This document shows positions 17,765 to 27,286 of a stretch of DNA of 64,000 bases, piece after piece. The position numbers and the translations under genes are program-made. The DNA lies in contig AAZW01000027.1 of NCBI GenBank assembly GCA_000169995.1, positions 1 through 64,000 of the forward strand, given 5' to 3'. A model generated the notes under the pieces. That model saw nothing but the letters and a program-made list of their open reading frames with translations. It ran no database searches and was not told the DNA's origin. This DNA comes from Vibrionales bacterium SWAT-3 (GTDB lineage Bacteria > Pseudomonadota > Gammaproteobacteria > Enterobacterales > Vibrionaceae). Position 1 is the first letter of the stretch. Every line of letters starts with the position of its first letter.

Positions 17765-18910
17765 CTAAGCCGGGTTCTCTATCCAGTTAGACAACTGCTG
17801 GGCTTGCTTGAGAGAGTTAAACTTAGTCTCAACTCGTGCTCTGGCTCTCATCCCCATTTCTGCTCTTTCATCTCTGCTAAGTTGAGCAAAACGCTCGATA
17901 GTTTCTCGTAACTCATCAACACTTTTCTCATTCACTAAAAAACCAGTCTCTGGAGTGACAATCTCCTTACAACCCATGATGTTTGTGGTGATAACGGGAA
18001 CACCAACGGCCATCGCTTCTTTAAGCACTAAGGGGCCGGTATCGACACAGCCTGTTTCTGAAAAACAGAAAGGTGCCACTAAGCTGTCGTATTTAGGTAA
18101 GTTCTTCTTCACCCACTCGTGAGTTTGTGCACCATGGAAAGTCACGTTTCGGGTAAGTTCCTGATGCTCTACTTTCATCTTGAGTTGAGATTCTAAGTCG
18201 CCAGTTCCGATGATGTCTAAATGAATATTGAGTGGTTGCGCGATGGGAGCTAGTGCATCGATCAAGTGATGAACGCCTTTTTGTTCAACCAGACGACCGA
18301 GAAAGATTAGACGCAGGAGTTTAGTGTCGTTTTTAGGTTGTAACTTAAACTGCTTAGTGTTCACACCACAGTGGAGCAGCTTCACATTCCCTTTAGCCAT
18401 GCAATTGAAGTCGTTGAGCATGTCTTTACAAACGGCGACCACGAAGTCACTCGAAGAGATCTTTTGTTCGATGTCGTAGGCGAACTCATAGACATCGTGT
18501 CCGTGGGCGACAAACGAGCAAGTGATGTTGAGCATTTTGGCAGCGACAATCGCGTGTGCAGCGGTATGCTGACAGAAGTGTGCATGAACATGATCGATGT
18601 CTTTTTCTGCCAGTTGCAGAGCCAGTTTAAAGCCATAAACGAAAAGCGATCTTTTGGGCATGCTGTTTTGCTTGGAGACGAATGAAACAGCCTTGATGAA
18701 CCCTAGCCAGTTAATGCTGGGGATTTTGCCCATCCGAACATTCTTACCTATTTCGACAATGTCGTAGTCGAACTGCTTTTCACTGTTTTCAATTTTGAAC
18801 GTCATTACACAAACATCATGCCCACAAGCTTTCACAGACTCGACTTCTGTTTGAATGAATGTCTCACTGAGTACTGGGTAGGTTGGCGCCACAAATGCTA
18901 CTTTCTTCAT
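17765..18910 (-). CDS. Glycosyltransferase family 4 (GT-B fold)
   Basis: 381 residues. The N-terminal domain has VAFVAPTYPVLSETFIQTEV. The C-terminal donor-binding domain has LIFLGRLVEQKGVHHLIDAL and a GT4-type E-x7-E region (SETGCVDTGPLVLKEAMAVGVPVI). It transfers a sugar from a nucleotide-sugar to a polysaccharide or lipid acceptor at the cytoplasmic side. It is divergent from a GT2 gene and a flippase at 19217-21596, suggesting a small surface-polysaccharide locus. Confidence 0.9.
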   Translation of the reverse strand: MKKVAFVAPTYPVLSETFIQTEVESVKACGHDVCVMTFKIENSEKQFDYDIVEIGKNVRMGKIPSINWLGFIKAVSFVSKQNSMPKRSLFVYGFKLALQLAEKDIDHVHAHFCQHTAAHAIVAAKMLNITCSFVAHGHDVYEFAYDIEQKISSSDFVVAVCKDMLNDFNCMAKGNVKLLHCGVNTKQFKLQPKNDTKLLRLIFLGRLVEQKGVHHLIDALAPIAQPLNIHLDIIGTGDLESQLKMKVEHQELTRNVTFHGAQTHEWVKKNLPKYDSLVAPFCFSETGCVDTGPLVLKEAMAVGVPVITTNIMGCKEIVTPETGFLVNEKSVDELRETIERFAQLSRDERAEMGMRARARVETKFNSLKQAQQLSNWIENPA

Positions 18911-19216
18911 TCCTTACTCCTCAAATCCATGTCATTAAAAGGAATAAAGCAAAATACGAACCAAGATTGAATGGGGTTTTAAAAGGCGTTTTAGAGGGGA
19001 TAGGGATAATTTTCCTGCGGTTATGGCTCAAATAGAGCTGGTTTTCTCAAAATGGAAATCAAATTGGAATTTTGAGTTTCTCCGTTGTTTACGTCTCGTC
19101 GTCATTTTGCGAATAGGCTTGTAGGTCACTGATATAAAAGCAATCCAGTAGAGATAAGCGATCGGCACAGAACATGCAATATTGGTCATATAACGTATAA
19201 CTGCGAGAGCGTCATT
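18911..19216. promoter_or_regulatory. Divergent promoter region between two glycosyltransferase genes
   Basis: 306 bp with no gene. A weak dyad, TCAAAAT and ATTTTGA, flanks about 15 bp near 19050. No recognisable operator was seen. Confidence 0.4.
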
Positions 19217-20143
19217 ATGGCTAAAGTAAGTATCATTATTCCTACCTACAACTGTTTAGACTATCTACCGAAAGCGATCGGTAGTGTGCTTAAACAGACT
19301 CATCAAGACGTCGAATTGATCATTATTGACGACAACAGCAACGATGGGACGTCGACCTATCTTGCGACGATACACGACGAACGCATTATTAAGTTATCGA
19401 CCTTAGGTGTTGGCGCGCCTAAAGCTAGAAATCTTGGTATTGAGAAAGCGACCGGAGAGTACATCGCATTTTTAGATGCGGATGACTTTTGGTTCCCAGA
19501 AAAAATCGAACGCCAACTTGAGTTTCACCAGCGATACCCTGATCTGGCGATGAGCTTTACCAATTACGAACACCTAACTGAAGATTACGAAGTCATTGTT
19601 GACTGCTTTAGTTATTGGTCACAATTTCAAGACCAAGACGAGTTGTTCATCAATATAGAAAATCCTTTAGAGTTCATCATCGAAAACAACGTGATTGGTA
19701 CCTCGACCGTTATGGTTAAGGCTGAGGTGTTTTCTCAAACCGACAGCTTTAATGCAGACATCAAGTACGGTGAAGATTGGGAGTTATGGCTCCGAATGAG
19801 TGAAAATCATCAGATAGGTGTGCTGAACTCGGTGCAGGTTGGGTACTTGATGAGAGCCACCTCAGTGACCCAAACTGAAAATCTCAAACTTAGGAACTTG
19901 CAGTCCATAGAATCCATTCTTCTACGCTATCAAGACGATAGCGAAAGTTGGAACCTACCACAGTCTAGCTTCAATATTGCCAAGGCGAGAATACTTGAAG
20001 GTTATGCTGACTATTATCGAGGTTTACAACAGAACAGACAGGCTATTGCCTATAGTTTCCGTACTTTGGTCATGTCACCTCAAAAACGAACATTGCGACA
20101 CCTAATTGGAGACTGTAAAAGTTTCCTAAAGCCAGCTTGGTAA
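19217..20143 (+). CDS. Glycosyltransferase family 2
   Basis: 308 residues, GT-A fold. The N-terminal nucleotide-binding motif is SIIIPTYNCLDYLPKAIGSVL, then LIIIDDNSNDGT, then the DxD-type FLDADDFWFPEK. A catalytic ED-x-EL pair appears in YGEDWELWLR. It probably adds a sugar during exopolysaccharide or O-antigen assembly. It is followed by a flippase gene, probably in the same transcript. Confidence 0.92.
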   Translation: MAKVSIIIPTYNCLDYLPKAIGSVLKQTHQDVELIIIDDNSNDGTSTYLATIHDERIIKLSTLGVGAPKARNLGIEKATGEYIAFLDADDFWFPEKIERQLEFHQRYPDLAMSFTNYEHLTEDYEVIVDCFSYWSQFQDQDELFINIENPLEFIIENNVIGTSTVMVKAEVFSQTDSFNADIKYGEDWELWLRMSENHQIGVLNSVQVGYLMRATSVTQTENLKLRNLQSIESILLRYQDDSESWNLPQSSFNIAKARILEGYADYYRGLQQNRQAIAYSFRTLVMSPQKRTLRHLIGDCKSFLKPAW

Positions 20144-20159
20144 GGAATAGGTGACGACT

Positions 20160-21596
20160 ATGGGTTCACTAAAGCAGTCGGCTTATTACGCCATCGGCAT
20201 ATTAATGATGAAAGGGATCTCATTGGTGATGATCCCGTACATTACGCACAATATGACGTTGGCAGAATATGGTTCCTTAGAAGCCATCGTCTTGCTGGCA
20301 GACATTGGGACTATATTGTTCAGCTTCGGTATTGTCGATGCCATGTATCGTTATGTGGGTGTCGCCGAAGGTGATGAAAAGCGAAAGCTCGTCTCGAACT
20401 GCTTCACATTAAGCGTGTTGGTGTGCGTGCTTGGAGGCGCCTTGATTGCCCTCAGTATGCCGTTGTTAATCTTAATGTTGCCTGTTGAATTCCAGCCTTA
20501 CCAGATACTGCTTCTGCTTATTCCTACCATGCTCGATGGGGCGATTTCTATCCCGCTAACGCTGATGCGAATGAATGCGATGGCGAAACGTTTTTGTATG
20601 CTCAATGTGTTGAAAGCCGGTGTTCAAGCCATCATGACTTTTGTTCTGCTAGAGGCCGGACATGGTATTGATGGCGTGTTGATTTCAGCTGCGGTATCCA
20701 GTGTGTTGCTGATGGTTTGCTTAGTGCGTTATCAATGGCAAGAGATGGGATCTTTTGGTTGCTTCAAATACTCAGCGAAGATCTTAAAATTTGGACTGCC
20801 CGTTCTGGTTGGCGGTGCATCAATGTATATGATCATGGGGCTCGACCGCTGGGTGATGGCAAGCTTCGTCGGAGTTGAAGAACTCGCGATTTATGCGGTT
20901 AGCGGTAAGTTTGCGTTGATTCTTGGTTTGTTGTTACAGCCTTACGCGCTTTGGTGGTTTCCAAACCGTGTCGCTATGCTTCAACAGCCAGGTGGCAGCA
21001 AAATGTGCGCCGATAGGGCGTTAGTCGGAGTGAACCTCGCCATTGTTTTAGGTTCGTTGATGATTCTAACGGTACCCGGATTTATATCTCTCATTTTACC
21101 GAGCAGTTATCACTACGCGGGGACCATTGTTATTGCGCTGCTTGCCATTAGCGTTATCAAAAATGCAGGTGATTATTTGAATCTGGGTTGTTTCAGCGGT
21201 AACTCAAGTCAATCTCAGATGTGGATACAAGGCGGCTGTGCGGTATTGGCAGCAATTGGTTATTTTACCATTACCCCAATATACGGAGTGTGGGGCGTGA
21301 TTGCGGTTCTGTGTGCTATTTATACTTTGAGGCTACTGGTTCTGTATTTTGTTAGCCAATCGATGGAGCGTTTGCCTTATGATCATCGTAGATGGATAAC
21401 TGCACTCAGCATTGCCATTGTCGCTATTGCTGGTGACCGTGTTCTAGGACTTTTCCTGGTCGATGTCCATGAGTTTGTTTTAGGAACCGTTGTTGCATTG
21501 ATTACGCTGGTGGCCTTTGTGAAATATTCGGTGATCGTTATTCCACAGGCTCTACTTGATAAGCTCATACCGGAAAAACAGTCACACGCCAACTAA
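20160..21596 (+). CDS. Polysaccharide flippase (MOP superfamily, Wzx-like)
   Basis: About 478 residues with around twelve or more hydrophobic segments and the start SAYYAIGILMMKGISLVMIPYITH of the polysaccharide-transport family. It moves lipid-linked glycans across the inner membrane. I prefer ATG 20160 (AGGTGA 5 bases upstream); GTG 20151 is possible. Its place next to GT2 and GT4 genes supports a glycan role. Confidence 0.9.
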   Translation: MGSLKQSAYYAIGILMMKGISLVMIPYITHNMTLAEYGSLEAIVLLADIGTILFSFGIVDAMYRYVGVAEGDEKRKLVSNCFTLSVLVCVLGGALIALSMPLLILMLPVEFQPYQILLLLIPTMLDGAISIPLTLMRMNAMAKRFCMLNVLKAGVQAIMTFVLLEAGHGIDGVLISAAVSSVLLMVCLVRYQWQEMGSFGCFKYSAKILKFGLPVLVGGASMYMIMGLDRWVMASFVGVEELAIYAVSGKFALILGLLLQPYALWWFPNRVAMLQQPGGSKMCADRALVGVNLAIVLGSLMILTVPGFISLILPSSYHYAGTIVIALLAISVIKNAGDYLNLGCFSGNSSQSQMWIQGGCAVLAAIGYFTITPIYGVWGVIAVLCAIYTLRLLVLYFVSQSMERLPYDHRRWITALSIAIVAIAGDRVLGLFLVDVHEFVLGTVVALITLVAFVKYSVIVIPQALLDKLIPEKQSHAN

Positions 21597-21670
21597 ATAA
21601 AACACTGTTCACTATTAACTGAATTAGATAGTATTTATAAATTAAATGAATGCTTACTATGGAAAGATAT

Positions 21671-21988
21671 ATGAATAAGTGGATTGTACTTTCAGCGTTT
21701 TGCTCAACTCTGTCTTATGCTTCTACTGAGCTTGTTAACCAAGATTTATTGTCTCACCATTTTCATGCCCCAGAGCCCCCATCTTTGAAAAAGCAACACA
21801 GCGTTTGTAACAGCCTTGTCTGTAATTCAATATCAGAACCATAATTAGTTTCTTCTGCGGGGGATTTTCCTGAACGCGAATCGAACCCAACAATAGATAC
21901 GATAACCAGCGCAATCTACTTTGTGGGTGAAATGGGCGTTGCTGAAAACCTATCAACTCCAGAATATGAAAAATTCTTTGAGAATTAG
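21671..21988 (+). pseudogene. Small exported protein with in-frame stop
   Basis: ATG 21671 opens a signal peptide (MNKWIVLSAFCSTLSYA). TAA at 21842 stops the frame after 57 residues, but the same frame continues as coding-like sequence (AGDFPERESNPTIDTITSAI) to TAG 21986, 106 codons in all. One substitution would restore a protein of about 105 residues. Family not recognised. Confidence 0.5.
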
Positions 21989-22115
21989 TTGAAAGTGAGG
22001 ATGGCCGACCAGTATCTCTTTTTATGGCTTGCTAAAAAGAAAAACTTTAATTATGAAGGGACATTTTAACTTTAATGATTCAATTGCCTTGGCATATTGA
22101 AACTAGGACATACCA

Positions 22116-22730
22116 ATGGAAATATGGAAGTTGCTGCTGTTTATTCCAGCGTGCTTTGCGCTGAACATGACGCCTGGCCCAAATAATCTTTTGTCTATGA
22201 ATAATGCCCGTTGCTATGGCTTTAAAGCTGCATTTATCGCAGGGTTAGGCAGAATCGTTGCTTTCTCTGGCATGATTGCGTTGGCGGCGTCTGGCTTGGC
22301 CGTCGTTCTTTATACTTCTGAGACCTTGTTCTTTTTTATCAAGCTGTTTGGCGCAATGTATCTATTGTGGATCGCGTTTAATTTATGGCGTTCTCAAGCT
22401 AGCCCTATCGTAGGCATCGAACGCAATGAAAACTGGTTTGGTCTAGCTAAACAAGAGTTCGCCCTTGCGGCTGGTAACCCCAAAGCGATACTCATCTTTA
22501 CCGCATTTCTGCCTCAATTCGTCGATGTTTCAGCCAATGTAAACACACAATTCTTCATTCTAGGTGTCACATTCCTAGTGCTAGAGCTGCTCGCGATATC
22601 TATCTACGCTGCCTTTGGTTTATATCTCAGAAATTGGTTCTCCAAGCCGCAAATGGCGAAGCGTTTCAACAAAGCGTGCTCGGTTTTTCTTACTCTATCC
22701 GGTGCTAATCTGTTGGTGAGTCGACAATAA
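22116..22730 (+). CDS. LysE/RhtB-family amino acid exporter
   Basis: 204 residues with about six membrane segments and the family start FALNMTPGPNNLLSM. It exports amino acids or related metabolites. The substrate cannot be told from sequence. It is the first of a run with an APH-like kinase and a GNAT acetyltransferase. Confidence 0.9.
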   Translation: MEIWKLLLFIPACFALNMTPGPNNLLSMNNARCYGFKAAFIAGLGRIVAFSGMIALAASGLAVVLYTSETLFFFIKLFGAMYLLWIAFNLWRSQASPIVGIERNENWFGLAKQEFALAAGNPKAILIFTAFLPQFVDVSANVNTQFFILGVTFLVLELLAISIYAAFGLYLRNWFSKPQMAKRFNKACSVFLTLSGANLLVSRQ

Positions 22731-22779
22731 CGACTCGATCCGTAACAGTCACACCTTTTCATTTTTTTTAGGAGTTTTA

Positions 22780-23556
22780 ATGAGTAATAACAATCTTGCA
22801 CAGATGGGTTCTGCTCAAGTTTTTATTGAACAATTTAGGGGCGCGCCTTGTATTCGAAAGCACGGTGCAGGTGAGGTTGAGATTTCTTTTTACCAAGATG
22901 CCGCGCAACATTTATCTGGCGTTCACAGCCCTACATTGTTGGCGGTGGAGGGAGATACTCTGTTCATCGAGCACATTCCTCATTCTTTAACACTAAGTGA
23001 ATTTCAAACGACTTTTGAGGTGTATCAGCAACTATCTCGTATTCATCAGTCTCAATACTCGCCGAGTTTTGCAGTGAAAGAGCATAGATGGAGTACCTGT
23101 GACACTGAAGCTGCACTCACGTCTCTGAATTTACCTCAAGTGACTCAGGACAGCTTACAGAGTATTCAGCAGCATAGTGATGCTTTATTTAACCATAACA
23201 CCTTGATCTCTGGTGATGCGAACGAAGGTAATTGGGGCAGAAGAGACAATGGTGAGCTCGTGTTATTTGATTGGGAGCGTTTTGGTTATGGAAGCCCAGC
23301 TATCGATTTGGCACCGCTCGTTTCTCGGATGGGGACTTTGTCTGACTATGAGTTTATTGTTGACCAGTACCTACTTCATAACAATCTGATTTCCCGAGAA
23401 GATTTAATAAGGCAATTGATCATCGCGAAAAGCTGGATCGTTGTCGAAGTCACGAATATATTAGTCTCGCGTAACAACCCTGAAGCTTCGAAATACATCC
23501 ACTGGTTTAGAGAGCAATTACCAACTTGGTTAGCTAGCGTGGAAGGTCAGCTGTAA
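22780..23556 (+). CDS. Aminoglycoside phosphotransferase-like (APH/choline kinase fold) protein
   Basis: 258 residues. The kinase catalytic loop is present as ISGDANEGNWG (the usual HxDxxxxN form with His replaced by Ser/Gly), followed by the metal-binding VLFDWERFGYG. It probably phosphorylates a small molecule. Resistance is not implied, since this fold is widespread among metabolic kinases. GGAG lies 7 bases before the ATG. Confidence 0.85.
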   Translation: MSNNNLAQMGSAQVFIEQFRGAPCIRKHGAGEVEISFYQDAAQHLSGVHSPTLLAVEGDTLFIEHIPHSLTLSEFQTTFEVYQQLSRIHQSQYSPSFAVKEHRWSTCDTEAALTSLNLPQVTQDSLQSIQQHSDALFNHNTLISGDANEGNWGRRDNGELVLFDWERFGYGSPAIDLAPLVSRMGTLSDYEFIVDQYLLHNNLISREDLIRQLIIAKSWIVVEVTNILVSRNNPEASKYIHWFREQLPTWLASVEGQL

Positions 23557-23589
23557 CAAGGTTGGAGTCAAATCTATAAAGGTCTATCT

Positions 23590-24024
23590 ATGAATATTGT
23601 CTGTGCGGAAAAACAGGAACTGGCTGAAATTTACCAGCTTGAACATGCTTTGTTTGGTGACCATGCCTATCCGCAATTTTTCATTCGTCAGGCATTTGAT
23701 TGCTGGGGAAAAGGCTTATTAGTTGCTAGGCAAGACTCAAAGATTGCGGGTTATGTCTTAACGACAACCACGGACACGCAGAATGAGTTTTGGGCCCTAT
23801 CATTAGCGGTAGACCCGAACTATCGTGGCATGGGAATTGGCCGGAAACTCATGCAACAGGCGGTTGAGCAGCTGCCCCGAGATGCTAAGCTTTTGCTCAC
23901 TGTAGATCCAAATAACACATCCGCTTGCGCGCTCTACGCATCAATGGGATTTTCTACGATCAAACAAGAAGAAAACTACTTTGGTGATGATGAGCCGAGG
24001 TTAGTGATGCAGCTCATCATCTGA
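23590..24024 (+). CDS. GNAT-family N-acetyltransferase (RimI-like)
   Basis: 144 residues, the length of the family. The acetyl-CoA loop is clear (LSLAVDPNYRGMGIGRKLMQQAV) and the C-terminal YASMGF motif is present. It acetylates an amine on a protein or small molecule; the target is unknown. Confidence 0.88.
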   Translation: MNIVCAEKQELAEIYQLEHALFGDHAYPQFFIRQAFDCWGKGLLVARQDSKIAGYVLTTTTDTQNEFWALSLAVDPNYRGMGIGRKLMQQAVEQLPRDAKLLLTVDPNNTSACALYASMGFSTIKQEENYFGDDEPRLVMQLII

Positions 24025-24079
24025 TTGCTGCTAACGGTTTTCAATCAAAGGCTCACGCCTCAAAGACAGCCTCGTAACC

Positions 24080-24547
24080 CTAAGTCAGCATCACGATACC
24101 GTGCATCAACACGACACTAGAGGTGAGCCGAGTTCTCATATCAAAGTAGCCGTCGGGACCTTGGCTCTGGTTCTCTTCTCTCATCGTCCTTTCAGCTCGC
24201 CAAACCGTAATATAACCAAAGATGAGAATCAGAGTTGTCACTAGCTCTTTTTGTTCGCCAAGCAATACAGCCAGCCAAGCGATGAGCACAATCGCGTTGC
24301 TTATTAGCAGTGATTTGTTACTTGATTGGCTTTCAAAGTTTTCGATGCCGTTTGCCCACAAGATCCCTGAAAGAAAGCTCAAAATAGCCACGCTGTAGGT
24401 GATGAAGAGCGTTTCACCGCTTATCCCCATAAATTGGCTGTCGGTGAGCGAAAGGAGAAGACCGAATAAAAACGGAATTAACCCCATGTACCCCAGTTTG
24501 GCCATGGTGTTACGGGTTTGAGTTGTTGCCATATAATCTGTATTCAT
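24080..24547 (-). CDS. DUF3429 membrane protein
   Basis: 155 residues with about four to five hydrophobic segments (LGYMGLIPFLFGLLLS, TYSVAILSFLSGILWANGIE). The sequence pattern fits DUF3429, an uncharacterised inner-membrane family. The start overlaps the stop of the glutathione peroxidase gene by 4 bp, so they are translationally coupled. Confidence 0.8.
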   Translation of the reverse strand: MNTDYMATTQTRNTMAKLGYMGLIPFLFGLLLSLTDSQFMGISGETLFITYSVAILSFLSGILWANGIENFESQSSNKSLLISNAIVLIAWLAVLLGEQKELVTTLILIFGYITVWRAERTMREENQSQGPDGYFDMRTRLTSSVVLMHGIVMLT

Positions 24548-25089
24548 AGCTGCTGCTCGATCGCGTTTTTGAGCGTAGCGCTCACTGGTGATGTGGAGCT
24601 AGGGAAGGTGGCGACGACTTTACCTTCTTTACTGATCAAGAACTTGTAAAAGTTCCATTTAGGCGTTACGCCCGCTTGCTGTTGTATCTCTGCAAATACG
24701 GGGTTGGCATTGCTACCAGTCAGTGAAGCTCGCGCCATCATAGGGAAGGTCACGCCGTAGTCGAGGTAACAGACTTTTGCCGTCTTCTCTTCACTTCCCT
24801 TGTCTTGGCGAAAATCATTACTTGGGAAACCGATCACGGTGAAGTCTTGGTCTTTGTAGGTTTGATGAAGTTGTTCGAGCTGCTCAAACTGCGGAGTGAA
24901 GCCACATTGGCTAGCGGTGTTTACCACCAATAGAGTTTTGCCTTGAAACTTATCGCACAGCGCAATTTCTTCGGTCGAATTTAACAACCTCTGTTTACCA
25001 TTGAGTATCTCGGGACAGCTCGCTGCAAACGCGATGGAGCTTGTGAGGCTTGTAATCAATATGGTTGAGCAAAGTAGTGAACATTTCAT
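24544..25089 (-). CDS. Glutathione peroxidase (exported, Cys type)
   Basis: 181 residues with an N-terminal signal peptide ending near SSIAFAAS, so probably periplasmic. The peroxidatic Cys is in NTASQCGFTPQ, followed by the family's FPSNDFRQ and WNFYKFLI motifs with the catalytic Trp. It reduces peroxides with a thiol partner. It is first of a coupled pair with the DUF3429 gene and sits by the ABC1 kinase. Confidence 0.9.
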   Translation of the reverse strand: MKCSLLCSTILITSLTSSIAFAASCPEILNGKQRLLNSTEEIALCDKFQGKTLLVVNTASQCGFTPQFEQLEQLHQTYKDQDFTVIGFPSNDFRQDKGSEEKTAKVCYLDYGVTFPMMARASLTGSNANPVFAEIQQQAGVTPKWNFYKFLISKEGKVVATFPSSTSPVSATLKNAIEQQL

Positions 25090-25173
25090 AGGGTTGGCTC
25101 ATTTTAGTTGGCGTAATGGTTATTACTCTTGAGCACGATGAAATGATCACTTTGCGTATTATTTACCGTCTCT

Positions 25174-26516
25174 TTAACTCGCGCTTTTAGTTGTACATTT
25201 GTTCTCTGAGATAAGATATGGAGTGACCAAGCGACTGATATTCACTTTCGCGCCGAGGCGAGCGGCGAGTAGATACATACCTCCGATCTTTCGGTGTAAG
25301 AACAGCGCATCGGCGGGAGGAGTGTGCCAGTATTCTTGTTCCATGCTCAGAATGGTGCCGGCTTCACGAAGACGTTGCGCTAACCCACTTGCTTTGAAGT
25401 CGTAATCCTCGTCTACCAACATCGGCTCACAAGCCATCTTCACTAGGTTTAGAATCGCTTGGCGTTGATCGGGAAGAATGGTTTCGCTGAAGAATCCAAT
25501 CTGCTCTAGCGCTTGATTGAGCCCTTGCTCATCGTTGTTAATGACAGAGGAAAAGGCCAAACGATAACCCTCACTGAAGCGGTCACTGTATTCACGGGTT
25601 GCTCCGAAATCCAACAAGCCAATTTGTCGGGTGTTTTCAACGTAAAGGTAGTTGGCGAAATTGGGGTCGGTTTGCACCATCTTAAAGTCGAACAACTCTC
25701 TGAATAGGAGCTCAAGCAAGCTGTGCATTACAAAGTCTCGGGTGCTTTGGTCGTAACTTTCTATCTGTTCTATTGAGACGCCTTCAATGAAGTCCATGGC
25801 GAGCACGGATTCTGAAGATACTTGCGGATGAATCTTAGGTACGACGAAGTGTGAGTGCTCTTTCAACGCATTGTGATAACGAGTCGCATAGTCAGCCTCG
25901 CGAGCATAATCCGCTTCATCATGGAGCTGTTTTTTTGCCTCTTCTAGTAAACCCTTATAGTCGACCGATTTGGGAATCAAGCCAACAATGTTGAGCAGTG
26001 TGCCGACGTTGTCTACGTCACTGTCGATACTTTTTCGAATGCCAGGATATTGAACTTTGACGGCGAGTTTCTCCCCGGCATCGCTGTAGGCCTGATGGAC
26101 TTGTCCTATAGATGCACTGGCAATCGGTTTGAAGTTAAAGGAAAGGAACTCGGTTTTCCAATCGTTCCCAAGTGAGCTTTCTAAGACTTGATTGAGCTGT
26201 TTTTTTGTAGCGGATCGGCATCGGAGCGAAGGCGAGAAAGAATGTCGGCGAGTTCAGGTTCTAAGACATCGCCCGCATCCATTGATAGCATCTGTCCTAA
26301 CTTCATAGCCGCACCGCGCAGGTGTGCGAGTTGATCGGTCAAGCGAGCAATGTTTTGTGGTGTAAGCAGTAAGTCTTTTGCTTTGGGTCTGTTGCCTTGT
26401 GCGAACTGCTTGGTGCCTTCCGTTAGCACGTTGCCCGCGACTCTTGTCGCCAGCGAGGCAAACTTACTTAATCTGGAAATTCGATGTGTGGGAAGGTTTC
26501 TCTCTTTTGCCGACAT
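25174..26516 (-). pseudogene. ABC1/AarF/UbiB-family kinase, single frameshift
   Basis: The N-terminal part (26516 to about 26200) has the ABC1 KxGQ motif (LRGAAMKLGQMLSMDAG). The frame then ends early, while the -1 frame continues as LNQVLESSLGNDW, FKPIASASIGQVHQA, LAVKVQYPG and the rest of the kinase down to 25174. The break lies at a run of seven A (sense strand, near 26200); eight A would restore a protein of 447 residues, the normal length. Such kinases act in ubiquinone or lipid metabolism. A homopolymer error is as likely as true inactivation. Confidence 0.85.
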
Positions 26517-26634
26517 AAAGGCTCTCTCTGGGAATCAAGGTTGACTACAAAGTTCTATCAATCATTACACAACCGTATGTTTTGTTGTGCTAACTTGTCG
26601 CGTGGAACAGTAAAAAGAATTAAAAGGACAAAGC

Positions 26635-26730
26635 ATGAAATTTATTTGGTTGAAAGTGGCCGTTACGGTATTAGTGTTCGCAGCTCTGTTTGGCATCGTG
26701 TACTACAAAGTCGCCAGCGGCATGTCTTAA
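26635..26730 (+). CDS. Small single-pass membrane protein, 31 aa
   Basis: The sequence starts MKFIWLKVAVTVLVFAALFG and has one hydrophobic helix (residues about 7-24), a Lys-containing N-terminus and a short polar tail. AAAGGACAA lies just before the ATG, a good ribosome site. There is no known family. It lies between the ABC1 kinase and the DCC protein, on the opposite strand to both. Confidence 0.6.
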   Translation: MKFIWLKVAVTVLVFAALFGIVYYKVASGMS

Positions 26731-26737
26731 CTCAATA

Positions 26738-27124
26738 CTATTTGGAGCAGCTGTTTCCGTTGCAACGCGACTTTCCGGTTAGCCAGAACGAAATTTTATA
26801 TCGATTCTTGGCAAACCGTAGATAGCACCAATCTGCCATTGGCTTGAATATCGCCCAACGTAATGGGGCATAAAGCCAACCTTTTCCTACTAGCTTCCAC
26901 GCTTGGTAAGTCACGTCTAAACCGAGCAGCAGCTTTCCGTTTTCGTCCAGTGCATGCAAGATTGTGTTGGCTGCCTCGGCATCTATTTGCGGGTAGTTTG
27001 AAAACGCTTCACTGTAGATATCGACGGTCTGGATCTGATCTTTGGAATCAGATTTAGTCAGTGCTGCCATCTCTTTTGCACACAGTGGACACGTTCCATC
27101 ATAAAATATCGTTAATTCAGTCAT
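26738..27124 (-). CDS. DCC-family (DUF393) thiol-redox protein
   Basis: About 128 residues. The N-terminus has the DCC family signature FYDGTCPLCAKEM, with a thioredoxin-like CxxC. The central HALDENGKLLLGLDVTYQAW and PLRWAIFKPMADWCY are typical. A role in disulfide or redox reactions is proposed for the family but the partner is unknown. I prefer the ATG at 27124 (MTELTIFYDG); the frame is open to 27154. Confidence 0.82.
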   Translation of the reverse strand: MTELTIFYDGTCPLCAKEMAALTKSDSKDQIQTVDIYSEAFSNYPQIDAEAANTILHALDENGKLLLGLDVTYQAWKLVGKGWLYAPLRWAIFKPMADWCYLRFAKNRYKISFWLTGKSRCNGNSCSK

Positions 27125-27286
27125 TGATTTCTTTACTATTTTTGCCATTTTCAAACTATACGCGAATGTTGATTAGGTGGATCATTCTGCCCACATATCC
27201 GACACTGTCAGTGTGACGACTGTTTTACGATATCATCTAGAGGTAACATCTGTTCCATGCAATTAGAAATTAAGAGTCGAATTTAC

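Noticed and set aside
22780..23556. Aminoglycoside resistance gene
   Set aside because: Only the broad APH/choline-kinase fold is supported; the loop His is replaced and the context is metabolic.
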